Source: Circinella minor
Lineage: Eukaryota; Mucoromycota; Mucoromycetes; Mucorales; Lichtheimiaceae
NCBI GenBank assembly: GCA_016758965.1
Contig: JAEPRB010000007.1
Span: 367,670 to 431,669, forward strand
Direction of reading: 5' to 3'
DNA: 64,000 bases
A program made the translations under genes and the position numbers. The stretch's first letter is position 1; each line of letters begins with the position of its first letter. Of the stretch, positions 49,301-60,988 are shown in pieces. Below the pieces are notes generated by a model. The model saw nothing but the letters and a program-made list of their open reading frames with translations. It ran no database searches and was not told the origin of the DNA.

Positions 49301-51221
49301 TATCTAATCACCAAATTCCATATATGGGATATTAACAATAACTGTACGGTAAAAACATATGTAAAGGTTTTTTTACGTATGATGGTTAGCGGGCCTCACT
49401 TTTCAACTTCGCACAACATTTGGCGTTGCGACGATTTTAACTAGCTTTGTGCATGATAAGATCAGAGAAGCTCCCTTTATTATAAACATAATCATAATTT
49501 CAATTTGACTTGAATATTATGAAAAAACAATTGTATACACTTTTTTACAAGAAAATCTTAAATTATCGATCTGCATTTTATTACTAGACGGATTGTACCT
49601 TTGCCTTTCGAGGGTGCAGCCTCTAAAAATATCACGTGCTTTATCCATCTCTAGCAAGCACTGGCGATAACATGCTTGATAGAGCTAGCGAATACATGGT
49701 GTCAAAGGGCCGTTCTTTATTGAAAACGCGCAGTTGGTACCAGATTTCAGTTTTGACCACCAGGGTCCTTTAATAGAATTCACGATTCGTGGGTAAAGTC
49801 CGTACCTTGTATTCTCAGTTCTCGACAATATGTATCGCGTGCCCCGCCATTTACACAGCAGGTATGTGAGAACTATGAGCACTAGAACTCCATATTTCAT
49901 GAATTCATATTATAGAAAATAGTACAAAAGTTATAAATGTACTATTAATGATTGAAAGATGAGTATGATAAACGCTACTTCTGTGCTGTTTGTTGTACCT
50001 TGTTCAGATCGAGTACCACTGGTATCACAACCCAAACGTGTGTCCTCATTTTTACGGCTAACAATAATACGGTAATAAACCAAAAAATAAATTGCCGTCA
50101 ACTGCCGTTAGCACAATAAAAAAGAATGACCTCCCCTGAGAAGCAATAACTATTTTTTTTTGTCTTTTTTAGATATATTCTGCAATAATAGAACATTATT
50201 TCACTATCGTATATTATGGTTAAAATTAAAGACGTACAAAGATGGTGTATTAATAAAGAACATGATGAAGCGCAAAGTAAAATAAAGCTTTTTGGGTGTA
50301 AAATTTTCTACTACAATTATACGCATTTCACTCCCTGTAAAGGACAAGGAATAAAGATACTGCTTCCATTTGACAGACCGTGTCACATAATGTCCAATTG
50401 GAAAAAAATGTTATTTGGATAGAAGTCGTTATTTACTTGATCTCATGATCTTCTGTAATTTGCGAGCATAAAAATCGATTTTTATCAAAAAGTTTCTATT
50501 TATATGATATACAAAATGTGAGCCATGGTTAGCTTTATTCAACATGAATTAATTATTTTGTATTTCAACTTGGGTGATCTACAAATAGTATTTGGATATT
50601 TTCATTAAAAAATGGTGATTTTTTCAGTTATATTCACGCTAAAAAAACCCTGCTAACCCAATCACACTAAGGTTTATCGTAAAGAAGTATCTTCATCAAT
50701 ATACACAGCTGTTAATCTTATTCTTGATACGTAACTTTGAAAGCTACAAGGGGACAAATGATTATGTAATAAATTTGCTTTTTTAAATATACGTATCCTG
50801 GAAAAAAAAGATTAAGGAAAGTGGTTAAGATAACTTCTATTTAAAGAATAGGCTAGTTAGCTCTGTCTAAAACAATTTTAATTTTCTGTGATCCCTGGAT
50901 CCACTGCTTTTTAAGGATCCAGTTTTACGTAAGTGGAAGCAGTATTTTTAACCTACCAAAAATACTTCTTTCATCTATTTCCAGTAATAAGAGCAATATC
51001 TCAGCAGTAAATAATCTCGACTCTACTTCTCCTTTATTTATTTTTGTTTCAGTCAGAAATAACTATTTATATCTGTTACCTTTTATTATTGAAAAAGTCA
51101 ATTATATTTTTCGTTGATAATAATAACCTCAATAATATCATAGTTTTAGAAAGCTTATTAAGACGTATCGTATAACGTGGTACAAAATATTTGAAAAGCT
51201 TCATATGTCATGCACCATTCA
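46306..51221. other. AT-rich gene desert
   Basis: About 4.9 kb without a supported gene. Two patches stand out. One is a minus-strand stretch at 48027-47811 with protein-like sequence (RPKYIDNRENKKRKRSPGS) and a B-box-like ggttcaattcc near 47970. The other is a less AT-rich block at 49590-49900 with a minus-strand frame of 71 codons. Neither matches anything I recognise. The rest appears unstructured. Confidence 0.45.
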
Positions 51222-53116
51222 TTACGCCCATTCTTCATCGTCATCGTCGCTTTGCTCATCATCACTACCCATTGCTTGTTTACGTTGCTGTATCGCAGCT
51301 GCTAAACTTGATGCTAGATCTGGTTTCTCACTAGAAGTTTTTGATGATGATTGAATAGGAGGAGCAGATGACGAAAGAGGAATTTCATCTGTGGCATGAC
51401 GTAGTTTTCCACCTTGTTTTAATGTACCAAAACCACCTGCTTGTCGTATTGATGCCATTAAATCAGCACGTCCACCCGTTGTTGCTCCATCGGGGACTTG
51501 CTTGTTACCACCCACAGGCGGCGGCGGTGGGGGCGGCGGCGCAGCGGGAGATATAGATCCTGACATAGTAGGTGGTGGTAGTGGAGGGTGTGCAATTGAA
51601 GATGGATGCGGAGGAGGGGGAGGAGAAGGTGGTGCTATTGATGTTTGTTGTTGTTGAGGATGGCGTGAAGGTAATGGTGGTGGTAGCGGGGATGTAGGTG
51701 GTCGGTGCTGTGATACAGAAGAATGTGTGGCAGCACGTGGGCGTCTTGGTGGCGGAGGTGGAGGAGCTTTTCGACGTCCTATCATAAAAGAACAACAATC
51801 AGAATCAAGCGTCCATTACCTCAGAAGTATACATTGAAAAAATAATTTACCTTGTTGTGCTAATGGTGGCGGTGGCGGTGGCGGTGGTTGATAATCTCTT
51901 TGTATATTGGATTGAGGTGCTGGTGGTAGTGGGGAGGAAGGTGCTCTAGGTCGACTCTTTACAGTGGGTGATAAAAATGATTGTTTTTTTTGTATTGGTT
52001 GCTGTTGTGACTGATTTTCATAGTTCGACATGAATTCTTGAATAAATCCTTCATTTTGTTCAATTTCTTGAGCAGTGATACCCAACGATTTCAATTGCCC
52101 AATTATATCCTCACTATCTCCTTCGACTGTAAATCCTTTATCTGATGTAAGTCCAATATGCCCAGTATGTCTATAATAAAATGATAATAATATATATATA
52201 TTAGTTGATTTAATCAAGTTTTATTTATTAAAGTCTAATATAACTGACCGAAAGTCCGCAGGAGTTCCAATCACTTGTTTGTCGATCCGTTTTTTTCGTA
52301 ATTTGTCTCGCCATCCAAGGTGTTGTTGTCTTTGTTGTTGTTTATTACCTATATTCAATTAATCATTTCAATAAATTGATTGTTTGTTTGTATTAGCTTG
52401 TGAAAAAATTATGAACGCTATAAACGGATAGGAGAGAAAAGTGGGAAAAAATCTTTACTTTTTAATTGAATGGATTCTCGGTGAATCAATTTTTTGTAAA
52501 ACGTTTCGCCTTCTTCTTCCTCCACAAACTCTAAACCAGCAAGACAATCCTAATGATCAAATAAGGCATGTTATTTGAGTGTACTTATAATAGTATATGG
52601 ATAAATAATAATAAAATGTCACATACATCAGTATCAAAGGTATAAAAATATTTAGCCTCTTGAATAAAATCAAATCCTTGATATAGTTCTTGTTCCCATA
52701 TTATTCCCGTGTGATTCTAATGATTCGATTAATTGACAAAAGATATATTTCCTCGCTTCCATATATCACTTGTATCAGAATAATTATAAAATACCTCGAT
52801 ATCAATAATTCTTATATAGTAGGAATTTTTTTCTTTACACAGAGTTGCTGCTCCCCATAATCCAGTGTGCGACCATACATCCGCATCAGGAAAAGCCAGC
52901 ACGAGTCGAGCCACTGCCGCAGTGTAAATCGACTATTTTCATAATATAAATTAATTTTCTTCAGCAACTAAAATATTTTTTTAATCTTTTCTGCTCAGCA
53001 ACATAGAAGAATATTTATTTTATTAGGGAAAAGAAGAAAAAAAAATACTCTACTGCATTGGGTAGTGCTTTTCGAACAATACTTTTATCAGCAGGTGTTG
53101 GTAATGTAATGGACAT
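51222..53116 (-). CDS. Wiskott-Aldrich syndrome protein homologue (Las17/Wsp1-like)
   Basis: Arp2/3 activator driving actin patch assembly and endocytosis. Exons on minus: 53116-53054, 52932-52795, 52716-52627, 52549-52459, 52348-52249, 52170-51851 and 51778-51222, giving 452 residues with closed phases. Domains: N-terminal WH1 (about 10-130, with AAVARLVLAFPDADVW and HTGLWGAA), a basic stretch WRDKLRKKRIDKQ, a CRIB-like GTPADFRHTGHIG (155-167), two long polyproline blocks, a WH2 motif (about 371-388: RADLMASIRQAGGFGTLK), a connector helix (about 421-437) and an acidic tail ending EEWA with the expected tryptophan. The presence of a GBD/CRIB-like region suggests Cdc42 control, unlike yeast Las17. 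It diverges from the Skt5-like gene across 467 bp. Confidence 0.92.
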
Positions 53117-53583
53117 TATAACAATAAAATAATGGTTTTGACGGTTTTTAATGGATAAATCAAGTTAAAAAGCTAAAAAAAGAAACAAGAGCACAAAAAA
53201 AAACTTATGCGTGGTTCCGATAACTTTAATTTGGGGGGGGGGGTGGAAATAAGAGATTTAAACAAACATGTGATTATAATAAACTTTTTAAAAAAGGACC
53301 CTGTCACAGAAAAATATACAACGCCGTATTTCCGAACTATCAACTGAAGAAATAAAAATCACTCGGAAATCCATACTGTTTTTTTGAAGGTGGCAAAAAA
53401 AAAAATAGGGGGGTGGGGTTGGAGAGAAGGGAGTTGTATAAAACAAAGCTTGAAAAAGGCGTAGCTTCTATTCTTTTCTTGGTTTCGCTCCTTTTTCTTT
53501 TTGGCACTCACACTAAAAATAATAACAATAAAAATAATAATTATTAAATATATATATATAATAAAATAATATTATTAACTACT
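53117..53583. promoter_or_regulatory. Shared divergent promoter of WASP and Skt5-like genes
   Basis: 467 bp between opposite start codons. Contains a ggggggggg run near 53234, a CT-rich tract (53468-53505) and a (TA)n TATA-like stretch at 53546-53563, just upstream of the plus-strand ATG. Both products act at growth sites, so joint regulation is plausible but inferred. Confidence 0.45.
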
Positions 53584-55692
53584 ATGGCCTCCAAGCCAAC
53601 TCCACCTTTACCTGCTGACGACCACAACATCGATACTAATACTCAACCTCAGTCCCTTACTTCTTCGTCTAGTTCTTCTCGTATTGAACCTTCTATTGTT
53701 GAAATAAAAGATAACAGCGATAATCTAGTACCACCCATGGAATCTCTTACCATTAATGATGTTACATTGATTGACAACGATCGTGTTCATTCTCAGGCTT
53801 CTCGCAGCCCAACACCTCAATCTCAGTCAACTGTAACTACAACACCTCCTTCTTCTGTGGACCAACACAAGCAACCACCGCCCCCTTTGCATAATAGTAA
53901 TAGCATAAATAATCGTAGTCAACCTTCTTCCTCGACTTCTTCACCAAGGCTCGTACCACCACAAATTAACGCACCTCCACCTACTTCTTCTCCTCGTATG
54001 ATGAATCCTGGCCCACCGCCAGAACCACCTCAGCATTCACATAACAATGGTATGATGCAACCTTCTTCGTCTCCGCGTATGATGAATCCTGGTGGACCAC
54101 CACCATCATCTATGGTATCACACCCAACAAGACCTTTACCTCAGCAAGTGCAATCACTTCATCCTTCCGGACCTCATATGTTACCACCTCAACATCAGCA
54201 GCAATTTCAGTTACCGCCGCCTGGCCCACCACAGCAACAGCAGCAACAACAGTATTATCAGCCTGTTCCTGTTGGTCTTGATCCAGCTTCTATGTATCAT
54301 CGTCCTCAAAGCTTTTATGATGGGGGACAAGGAGCTCCACCACCAATGCAAATGCAAATGCAGCCACCATTACCACCGCTACAGCACCAACAATTTATGC
54401 AACTACCACCACCGCAAGGAAATTCTTGGCGAAACAGTTACCATCCTGGACTTATGGCCGATAATGAAACTTATCTGCCGGATAGTTCCTTGTTAGCAGC
54501 AAGTACTGCAGGTCGTCAACCAAAACAAAGTCAATTCCCACCGCCTACGCTGGAAAATTTAAACAAGTTTCGACGAGAAGCAAGAGATTCAAAAAACCCA
54601 CAACAATTATTGGATACGGCCAAATTTATATTAGAAGCTCTCCCACATATTTGTAAAGCTGAAAAAGATCCGAAGCGTCGAGCTCATATTCGTGAAGCAT
54701 TGACAACCGAAGCTTACAAGTCCGTCAAGAAATTAGCCAATACATCGGGTATTGGCAAATCTGGATATCCAGAAGCACAATATTTTTTGGCCATGAAATA
54801 TATGCATGAAGACAACAATATGGGATTAAAAAAGGATGCAGATAAAGGATATGCATTATTTATGCAAGGAGCTAAACAAAATCATGCTGGATGTAATTAT
54901 CGAGTGGCGGTTTGTTACGAAGTTGGGGCAGGAACAAAGAAGGATAAGGGTCATGCTATTCAATATTATCGAAAAGGTGCTAATCTAGGGGATCCTTCGG
55001 CAATGTATAAACTGGGTATGATTTTATTGAAAGGATTATTGGGTCAATCGAAAAACCCACGTGAAGGTATTTCCTGGTTGAAACGAGCGACACAACATGC
55101 TGATCAAGATTTACCACATGCATTTCATGAGTTGGGTTTGGCGTATGAAAAAGATGGTATACCTTCTGTGATTGCTGATGTGGATTATTCAAGGGAATTA
55201 TTTACTCAAGCGGCACAATATGGTTATGCTCCATCTCAATTTAAGCTTGGATTGGCTTATGAAAATGGGTTTTTGAACTGTCCTATTGATCCAAGACGAT
55301 CGATTGCTTGGTATTCGAAAGCAGCAGAACAAGGTCATTTAGAAGCAGAACTATCTTTGTCTGGGTGGTATTTGACGGGTGCAGAGACTATTTTGAAACA
55401 GAGTGATTCAGAGGCTTATCTATGGGCAAGAAAAGCGGCAGACAGAGGATATGCCAAAGCAGAATACGCAGTGGGTTATTATACAGAAACAGGAATTGGT
55501 GTAAGGCAGAATCTAGAGGATGCAAAGAGATGGTATATGCGTGCAGCGGCTCAACAAAATAGGCGGGCTATCCAACGCTTGGCAGAATTGAAAAAGGCAG
55601 GCAAGAGCAAAGCAAAACAAAAACGCAAGCATACCCGGTCTGCAAATGGTCGTCCTGATGAAGCAAAGGATGATGATTGTGTAGTGATGTAA
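53584..55692 (+). CDS. Skt5/Chs4-like Sel1-repeat chitin synthase regulator
   Basis: Activator and localiser of a class IV/Chs3-type chitin synthase. Intronless, 702 residues. Residues 1-310 are a disordered P/Q/S-rich N-terminus with two near-identical SPRMMNPG blocks. The C-terminal half (about 320-670) is an array of Sel1/TPR-like repeats, opening with the family-typical LNKFRREARDSKNPQ and ICKAEKDPKRRAHIREAL, followed by repeats such as GYPEAQYFLAMKYM and HAGCNYRVAVCYEVGAGTKK. A basic K/R-rich segment precedes the C-terminal CVVM box, a CaaX prenylation signal as in yeast Chs4, so membrane anchoring is expected. The lack of introns contrasts with nearly all neighbours. Divergent from WASP and convergent with HMG-CoA reductase. 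Confidence 0.93.
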   Translation: MASKPTPPLPADDHNIDTNTQPQSLTSSSSSSRIEPSIVEIKDNSDNLVPPMESLTINDVTLIDNDRVHSQASRSPTPQSQSTVTTTPPSSVDQHKQPPPPLHNSNSINNRSQPSSSTSSPRLVPPQINAPPPTSSPRMMNPGPPPEPPQHSHNNGMMQPSSSPRMMNPGGPPPSSMVSHPTRPLPQQVQSLHPSGPHMLPPQHQQQFQLPPPGPPQQQQQQQYYQPVPVGLDPASMYHRPQSFYDGGQGAPPPMQMQMQPPLPPLQHQQFMQLPPPQGNSWRNSYHPGLMADNETYLPDSSLLAASTAGRQPKQSQFPPPTLENLNKFRREARDSKNPQQLLDTAKFILEALPHICKAEKDPKRRAHIREALTTEAYKSVKKLANTSGIGKSGYPEAQYFLAMKYMHEDNNMGLKKDADKGYALFMQGAKQNHAGCNYRVAVCYEVGAGTKKDKGHAIQYYRKGANLGDPSAMYKLGMILLKGLLGQSKNPREGISWLKRATQHADQDLPHAFHELGLAYEKDGIPSVIADVDYSRELFTQAAQYGYAPSQFKLGLAYENGFLNCPIDPRRSIAWYSKAAEQGHLEAELSLSGWYLTGAETILKQSDSEAYLWARKAADRGYAKAEYAVGYYTETGIGVRQNLEDAKRWYMRAAAQQNRRAIQRLAELKKAGKSKAKQKRKHTRSANGRPDEAKDDDCVVM

Positions 55693-56105
55693 AAAAAAAA
55701 GAAAGAACTAATAATAATAATATCTTCCTTTACGTATTGCTACTTTAGCTATCCAATCCCTTTATTTTCTCTCGCTATCTTATATACAGCTCTCTCTCTT
55801 CTTATTATACATGTTATCTCATTTTTTTTAATTTCTTTTTACCCCAGTAAACAAAGCATATTACACTCAACTACACCTATTACTTCCATTTACACACATA
55901 CACATACATTACTATACACTTATTATTGTTCTTTTATAATATATGTTACATTATAATCATTGTTATTATTATTAATGATATATTAGAAAATACTTTATTT
56001 TTTAAGATCGGTTCAGAAAAAATATGGAAGGGAAAAAAAACACAAAAATAGCAAACAAGTAGAATAATAGATGATGTATAGGGTGGGAAAAGTATATATA
56101 TTAGT
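55693..56105. other. Convergent 3' intergenic region
   Basis: 413 bp of AT-rich 3' flanks of the Skt5-like and HMG-CoA reductase genes. No gene seen. Confidence 0.5.
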
Positions 56106-59100
56106 TTAAGATTTGATACATGAACCAGGAATAGGTGTAGGAGCAGGAGTAGCATTTGCGCGATTATGAGCCATATGTGCTTGTACCAAATGGCCAGCTG
56201 CCAATGCAGCACACAATGATAATTCACCAGCCATGACTGCAGCACAAATAATACGAGCCAATCGTCTAGCATTATCACCAGGATTAGTTGGATGAGGACC
56301 ACGGACACCAAGCATGTCCAACACAGCTTGTTGAGGAGGCAAGATAGTACCACCACCGACTGTACCGACTTCAATACTAGGCATGGTACAAGAAATGCGC
56401 AAATCTTGACCATTATTGGCAGGTTCCATCAAAGTAATACAATTTGAACTTTCAACGTTTTGTGCTGGATCTTGGCCAGCCGCCAAATAAATGGCAGTCA
56501 AAAGATTGGCAGCTTGAGCATTAAAACCACCAACAGAACCTGCCATAGCAGAACCAATCAAGTTCTTATTAATGTTCAATTCACACATGGCTACAACAGT
56601 GGTCTTCAGAACTTTTTGGACAGTTTCACCAGGGATAACAGCTTCAGCGACAACAGATTTACCACGACCTTCGATCCAGTTAATAGCGGCAGGTTTTTTG
56701 TCAGTACAATAGTTACCAGAAAGTGAAATGATTTGCATATCAGGGAAATATTCTTGCATGACGCTCAATGCCTTTTCACAACCCTTAGAAATCATGTTCA
56801 TGCCCATGGCATCACCAGTAGCAGTAGAAAAACGAACAAAGGCCAAACGACCAGCCAATGCAACCTTGAGTTTTTGAAGACGTGCGAATCGGGAAGTAGA
56901 GTTGAATGCTTCGGTGAGAATTGCATTGCCTTCATGTTCGACCCAACGCTTACATTCGCCAGCTTGGGAAATATTGGGGAAGCTGAGACAAGGACCACGA
57001 GCCATCATATCGTTTGTGACAATTGTAGTGGCACCACCACCTTGATTAATAGCCTTACAACCACGTGCAGCAGAAGCAACCAAACAACCTTCGGTTGTTG
57101 CCATGGGGATATGAACATCAATACCATCGATGATCATGGGACCAGCAATACCAAGAGGGAGAGGCATGTAACCAATGACATTTTCACAGCATGCACCGAA
57201 TACCTTTTCATATTGGTAGTTTTCGATGGGCAACAAACTTTGTTCCAAAGTCTTTGTAACAGAAGCACGCGAGATTAAAGATCGGCGGACGCGAACAGCA
57301 CGAGTGAAATCACCAAGAGTACGTTCCAATGCATAAGGTGCGAGTTTACCCTTTTGAACAAGAGAAATAACTTCTTCATCATTCAAAGCTTCAGGTGTCT
57401 TGACAAGAGAGAGACATTCATCAATAGATCGAACAACATCAGATGGAACAACAGGTGCTTCGGTTTTGGTAACTGTAACAGCCTTTTCTGCTGGTACTGC
57501 AGCTGCAACAGGTGCGATGGCAGCAGGTGCGGGAGCAGCAACAGTCTGTTTTTCTTCAGATTGCTTGGGTTGACGAACAACCTTGAACAAGTAAGTGTTG
57601 AGGAAAATGGAAACAAATAAAGCGACAAACAAAAGCTTGCTAATAGCAGGGTGTTGAATATAAATGGCAGCTGTGCTGAATAATGTACTCAAAGGTTGGG
57701 AAATTGCTTCAGGTACAATACTCTTTCGTACGGATTCAGCAACATGGAAAGGTAATGGTGGGAAAACTTCAATAATTAAAGGTAATGTATTTTGCTTTGA
57801 TGATTGATGTTGCTGCAAAAGTTGTTGAAGAATACTGGCTACACTCGGTTCGGTGGTGTTGACTTGAGGGTTGGTAGATTGGAAGGTTGAACATAATTTA
57901 AATACATGCATGCCAATAAAACCAGCAATCTGGAAGAAAGATATAATCATATTTAGTTAGTGAAAAAAAAATTAATCTAATGATCTTTTTTAGAGTAAAA
58001 AATAAGAATCCATACCATAAGTAACTTGAGACGACCAATAATAAAATTATCTGTCTTGCCATCTTCATTATCGCTTACATCCAAAACCTTGACAACAGTA
58101 CGACGAACATAACCTGTGTTCTTAACCGCGCCACCTTTCTTAACAACGGTTGCTGAGGATCCATTAATAGCTCGGATACGAGTAAGCTAAACAAAATAAA
58201 AACAAATAATATTTTTTTTGTACGTCAGTAACCAAAAAAATCACAAGGTTTTTTTTTCATCTAATTTTACCTCAAGTTTCAATGTCAAAATGGCTGTGTA
58301 CCATGTGAACATGGCAATAAAGTCATAAGCAAGCAAAAGAGCACTCAAGAAACAGAATTCACGAAGACCGGAAATACCAGATTTAGCACCGATAGTAAGA
58401 ACAACAATCTCCATTAAACAATCGCGAGTGATGGATGCAGCAACTGAGTCGACAGCACGTACAACAGTCTTGTGAATATCTTGCTTGGCAATCGGTGTTT
58501 CCTTACTAAGCTGGAACACACGCTTGGTAAGCTTAATAGATCGTTCAAATCCAATAGTAACGGTGAGAAAAGGAATTGCTTCACTATAATTATATCCACA
58601 AACGAATGAAGAAAAGTTAGTTACTTGGAACTTTTTGTTTCCCATCAACAATATTAAATACGTTTATCTATGAAGAAAAAAACATACGCTAAAACAACAG
58701 GATAAACGTCCACATTTAATGCATGTACAGTAACTAATGCAAGCATAAATGAAACAAAACCATTGAAGATGACGGCCGTAGCTAAATAAATAAATAGAAC
58801 GAAGTTAATATTTTTTTGCTTCCTTTTTTTTTTATTGAAACTGAATATTAAAAGAAAAACTTACCAAGAGTATATCGCGAACCCATTGATCTCATGTTAA
58901 TAAATAAAGAAGCAAAGGTAGCAATCATCATAAGATAACCTGCCAATATGACCATAATGTCAACATTATCTGCCATCTATAAATAAGCAGATTTCAAAAC
59001 GTTTAAAAATTAGTATATGAATAAAATAAGAGAATATTTATATATGTAAATCCTAAATAAATAAAAATAAAAATAAACTTACATCCAAAAGTTCCTTGAT

Positions 59101-59793
59101 ACGTAAGAAGACATTACGAACAACTACAAAGAGCCATGAAAACACATTTTCCTGATGACCTGTGTTCGATAGTGAGACAAGATCGCCGGGAGCAAGGGTA
59201 GCAACCTTGTGTTCCCATAAATCAGCTAAATGTTGACGATAAGCACCTGTAGCATTGAAAGCATAAGAAAGAACCACAGAAGAATCAGTCTTGTCGTTTT
59301 CAAAAAAGCAATGATCATCTTGTTGATGATAACATAAATCTTGAACGTTGAATTGCTTCTTTGTATTATCAGGCACATGGATTTCATTCTTAATGAGATG
59401 TTGGAATTGTTGAATAATTTGAGGATCCAAAGCTTGTTGCTTTGGGTCAGAAATGGCCATTTGTTTCAGTTGAATCTTGACGGCATGATGGTGAAGACCA
59501 TTGGTCAAATCGGCACCACGATCAAGTTGGGTAAATGTAGTGTCGGATGGTGAGGCAAAAACTGATGTTGGATATAAACGTGTGACAGTACCGGAAAAGA
59601 TGTCGGACGTGCGTGCAAGGTTGAATAGATAGAAATAACAAAATGACGAAAGGATGAGAACAACAACAACCATTTCAATAGGGCTACGTGATGCTATCCG
59701 AGCAACATGATGAACTGCTCCACCAAAAAGTGAAGAAACGGACCGGAATGCGGTAGTGCCACCGCCACCATACGAAGAAGATTGACGAGGCAT
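56106..59793 (-). CDS. HMG-CoA reductase, class I
   Basis: Rate-limiting enzyme of sterol and isoprenoid synthesis, reducing HMG-CoA to mevalonate at the ER. Exons on minus: 59793-59083, 58976-58865, 58781-58688, 58583-58271, 58186-58016 and 57929-56106; 1074 residues, phases closed. The N-terminus has a membrane helix at about 41-60 and a lumenal domain; residues about 238-450 form the sterol-sensing membrane region ([36 protein letters not shown]). The catalytic domain (about 640-1060) lies in one exon and has [13 protein letters not shown] (Glu747), [21 protein letters not shown] (Lys878), GQDPAQN (Asp953) and the LVQAHMAHN histidine (about 1052). All catalytic residues are intact. A purine/pyrimidine-rich leader lies just upstream. 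Sterol feedback through the sensing domain is known for the family and inferred here. Confidence 0.96.
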
Positions 59794-60988
59794 ATTTGAT
59801 TCCGTAAAAAAATCAAATGAGAGACAAGAAAAGGGAGAGAAGAAAAAGGAAGAGGGAGAAGAGGGAGAAGAGGGAGGGAAAGAGAGAAATATAAAAATGA
59901 AAGCCGAGAGTTGAAAGAGGCCTTTTTTCTATAAGTGTTTTTCTTTGTTTTAGTTTTTAGCTGTTTAAGCCGTTTTGTATTAACAAATAAAATATGGAGT
60001 AAAAGAACTGGAGAAGAAAACTGAAAAGGGCTTCCAGGGAAAAAAAATCTAATAAGAGCGGGGTTATTCTAATATGAAGACCGCACGTACCGGTTCCAGT
60101 GCCCGACCCAATTACATTATCTTGGATAATCTATCTATGTTTTATGTTCGTTTGATTCTCTGTATAAGAAAAAAAAAGCTATTATAAAAACAAATACTTA
60201 TTCAGCATAAAGTAAAACACGTTCGTGGGTTGTCAGGCAACATCGCTTGTCGTCACGGTACTAAAAAAAATAGTACACACAACATTTCGAGAAAAAGGTT
60301 AACTTTTTTTTTTCAAAAGTACCTTTTTTTTCTCATCTCTTGAATACAGTTGTGTTTAAGGCATTTGATAGCATCAATTTTACACTTTGATATTATTATT
60401 TATTGCTGTGGGTAATCTTTATGAATATCATGCCGCTATTACCTCTATTGAGCAGATTTTTTCTTTTTATTGTTATTATTACTATTAATAATTATTTTTT
60501 TCACAAATGAATCAAAAATATCTTGTATCGGTTCCGAGTCAAGATAAAAATTTATCAACTTTTACATACATATATGAGCCTTCTTGCTATTCTTTTTTTT
60601 TTTTTTTTTTTTGTATATTCCGTTGCATATTTATACATAGCCCTGCACTTATATTTTACATTTTAACAGCAAGGTAATAAAATAATATTAAAAAACACAA
60701 TGAAAAAAGTTGTCGTTCAATAAAGTCTAAAAGAAATATAGGGTTTCTTGACTTTTATGGTTTAGTATAAAAGAATCTTATTTGGATCTACGAGAACTTA
60801 TAAATATAATGTGATACAAGAAAAAGGGCGCGTGTTATGTAGTGTATATAAAAATGAAGGACAATATTTAATAAGGATGTAAAATGAAAATATATGCAAC
60901 TTGTGTAAAAATGATCTCTTTTCTTTTATCTATCTATGCAAAGAGGGGGAGAATGTATAATATAACTTGGGGGATTGTTTGACTTTTT
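59794..60988. other. Intergenic region, HMG-CoA reductase promoter side
   Basis: 1.2 kb. The stretch 59819-59892 is almost pure purine on plus (CT-rich leader on minus) with repeated gaagaggga units. A moderately GC-richer segment (60060-60120, 60220-60260) probably holds the promoter; no certain element was identified. A T20 run is at 60593-60612. Confidence 0.45.
60593..60612. repeat. Poly-T tract
   Basis: Twenty consecutive T residues in the spacer between the HMG-CoA reductase start and the MTD1 3' end. Confidence 0.85.
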
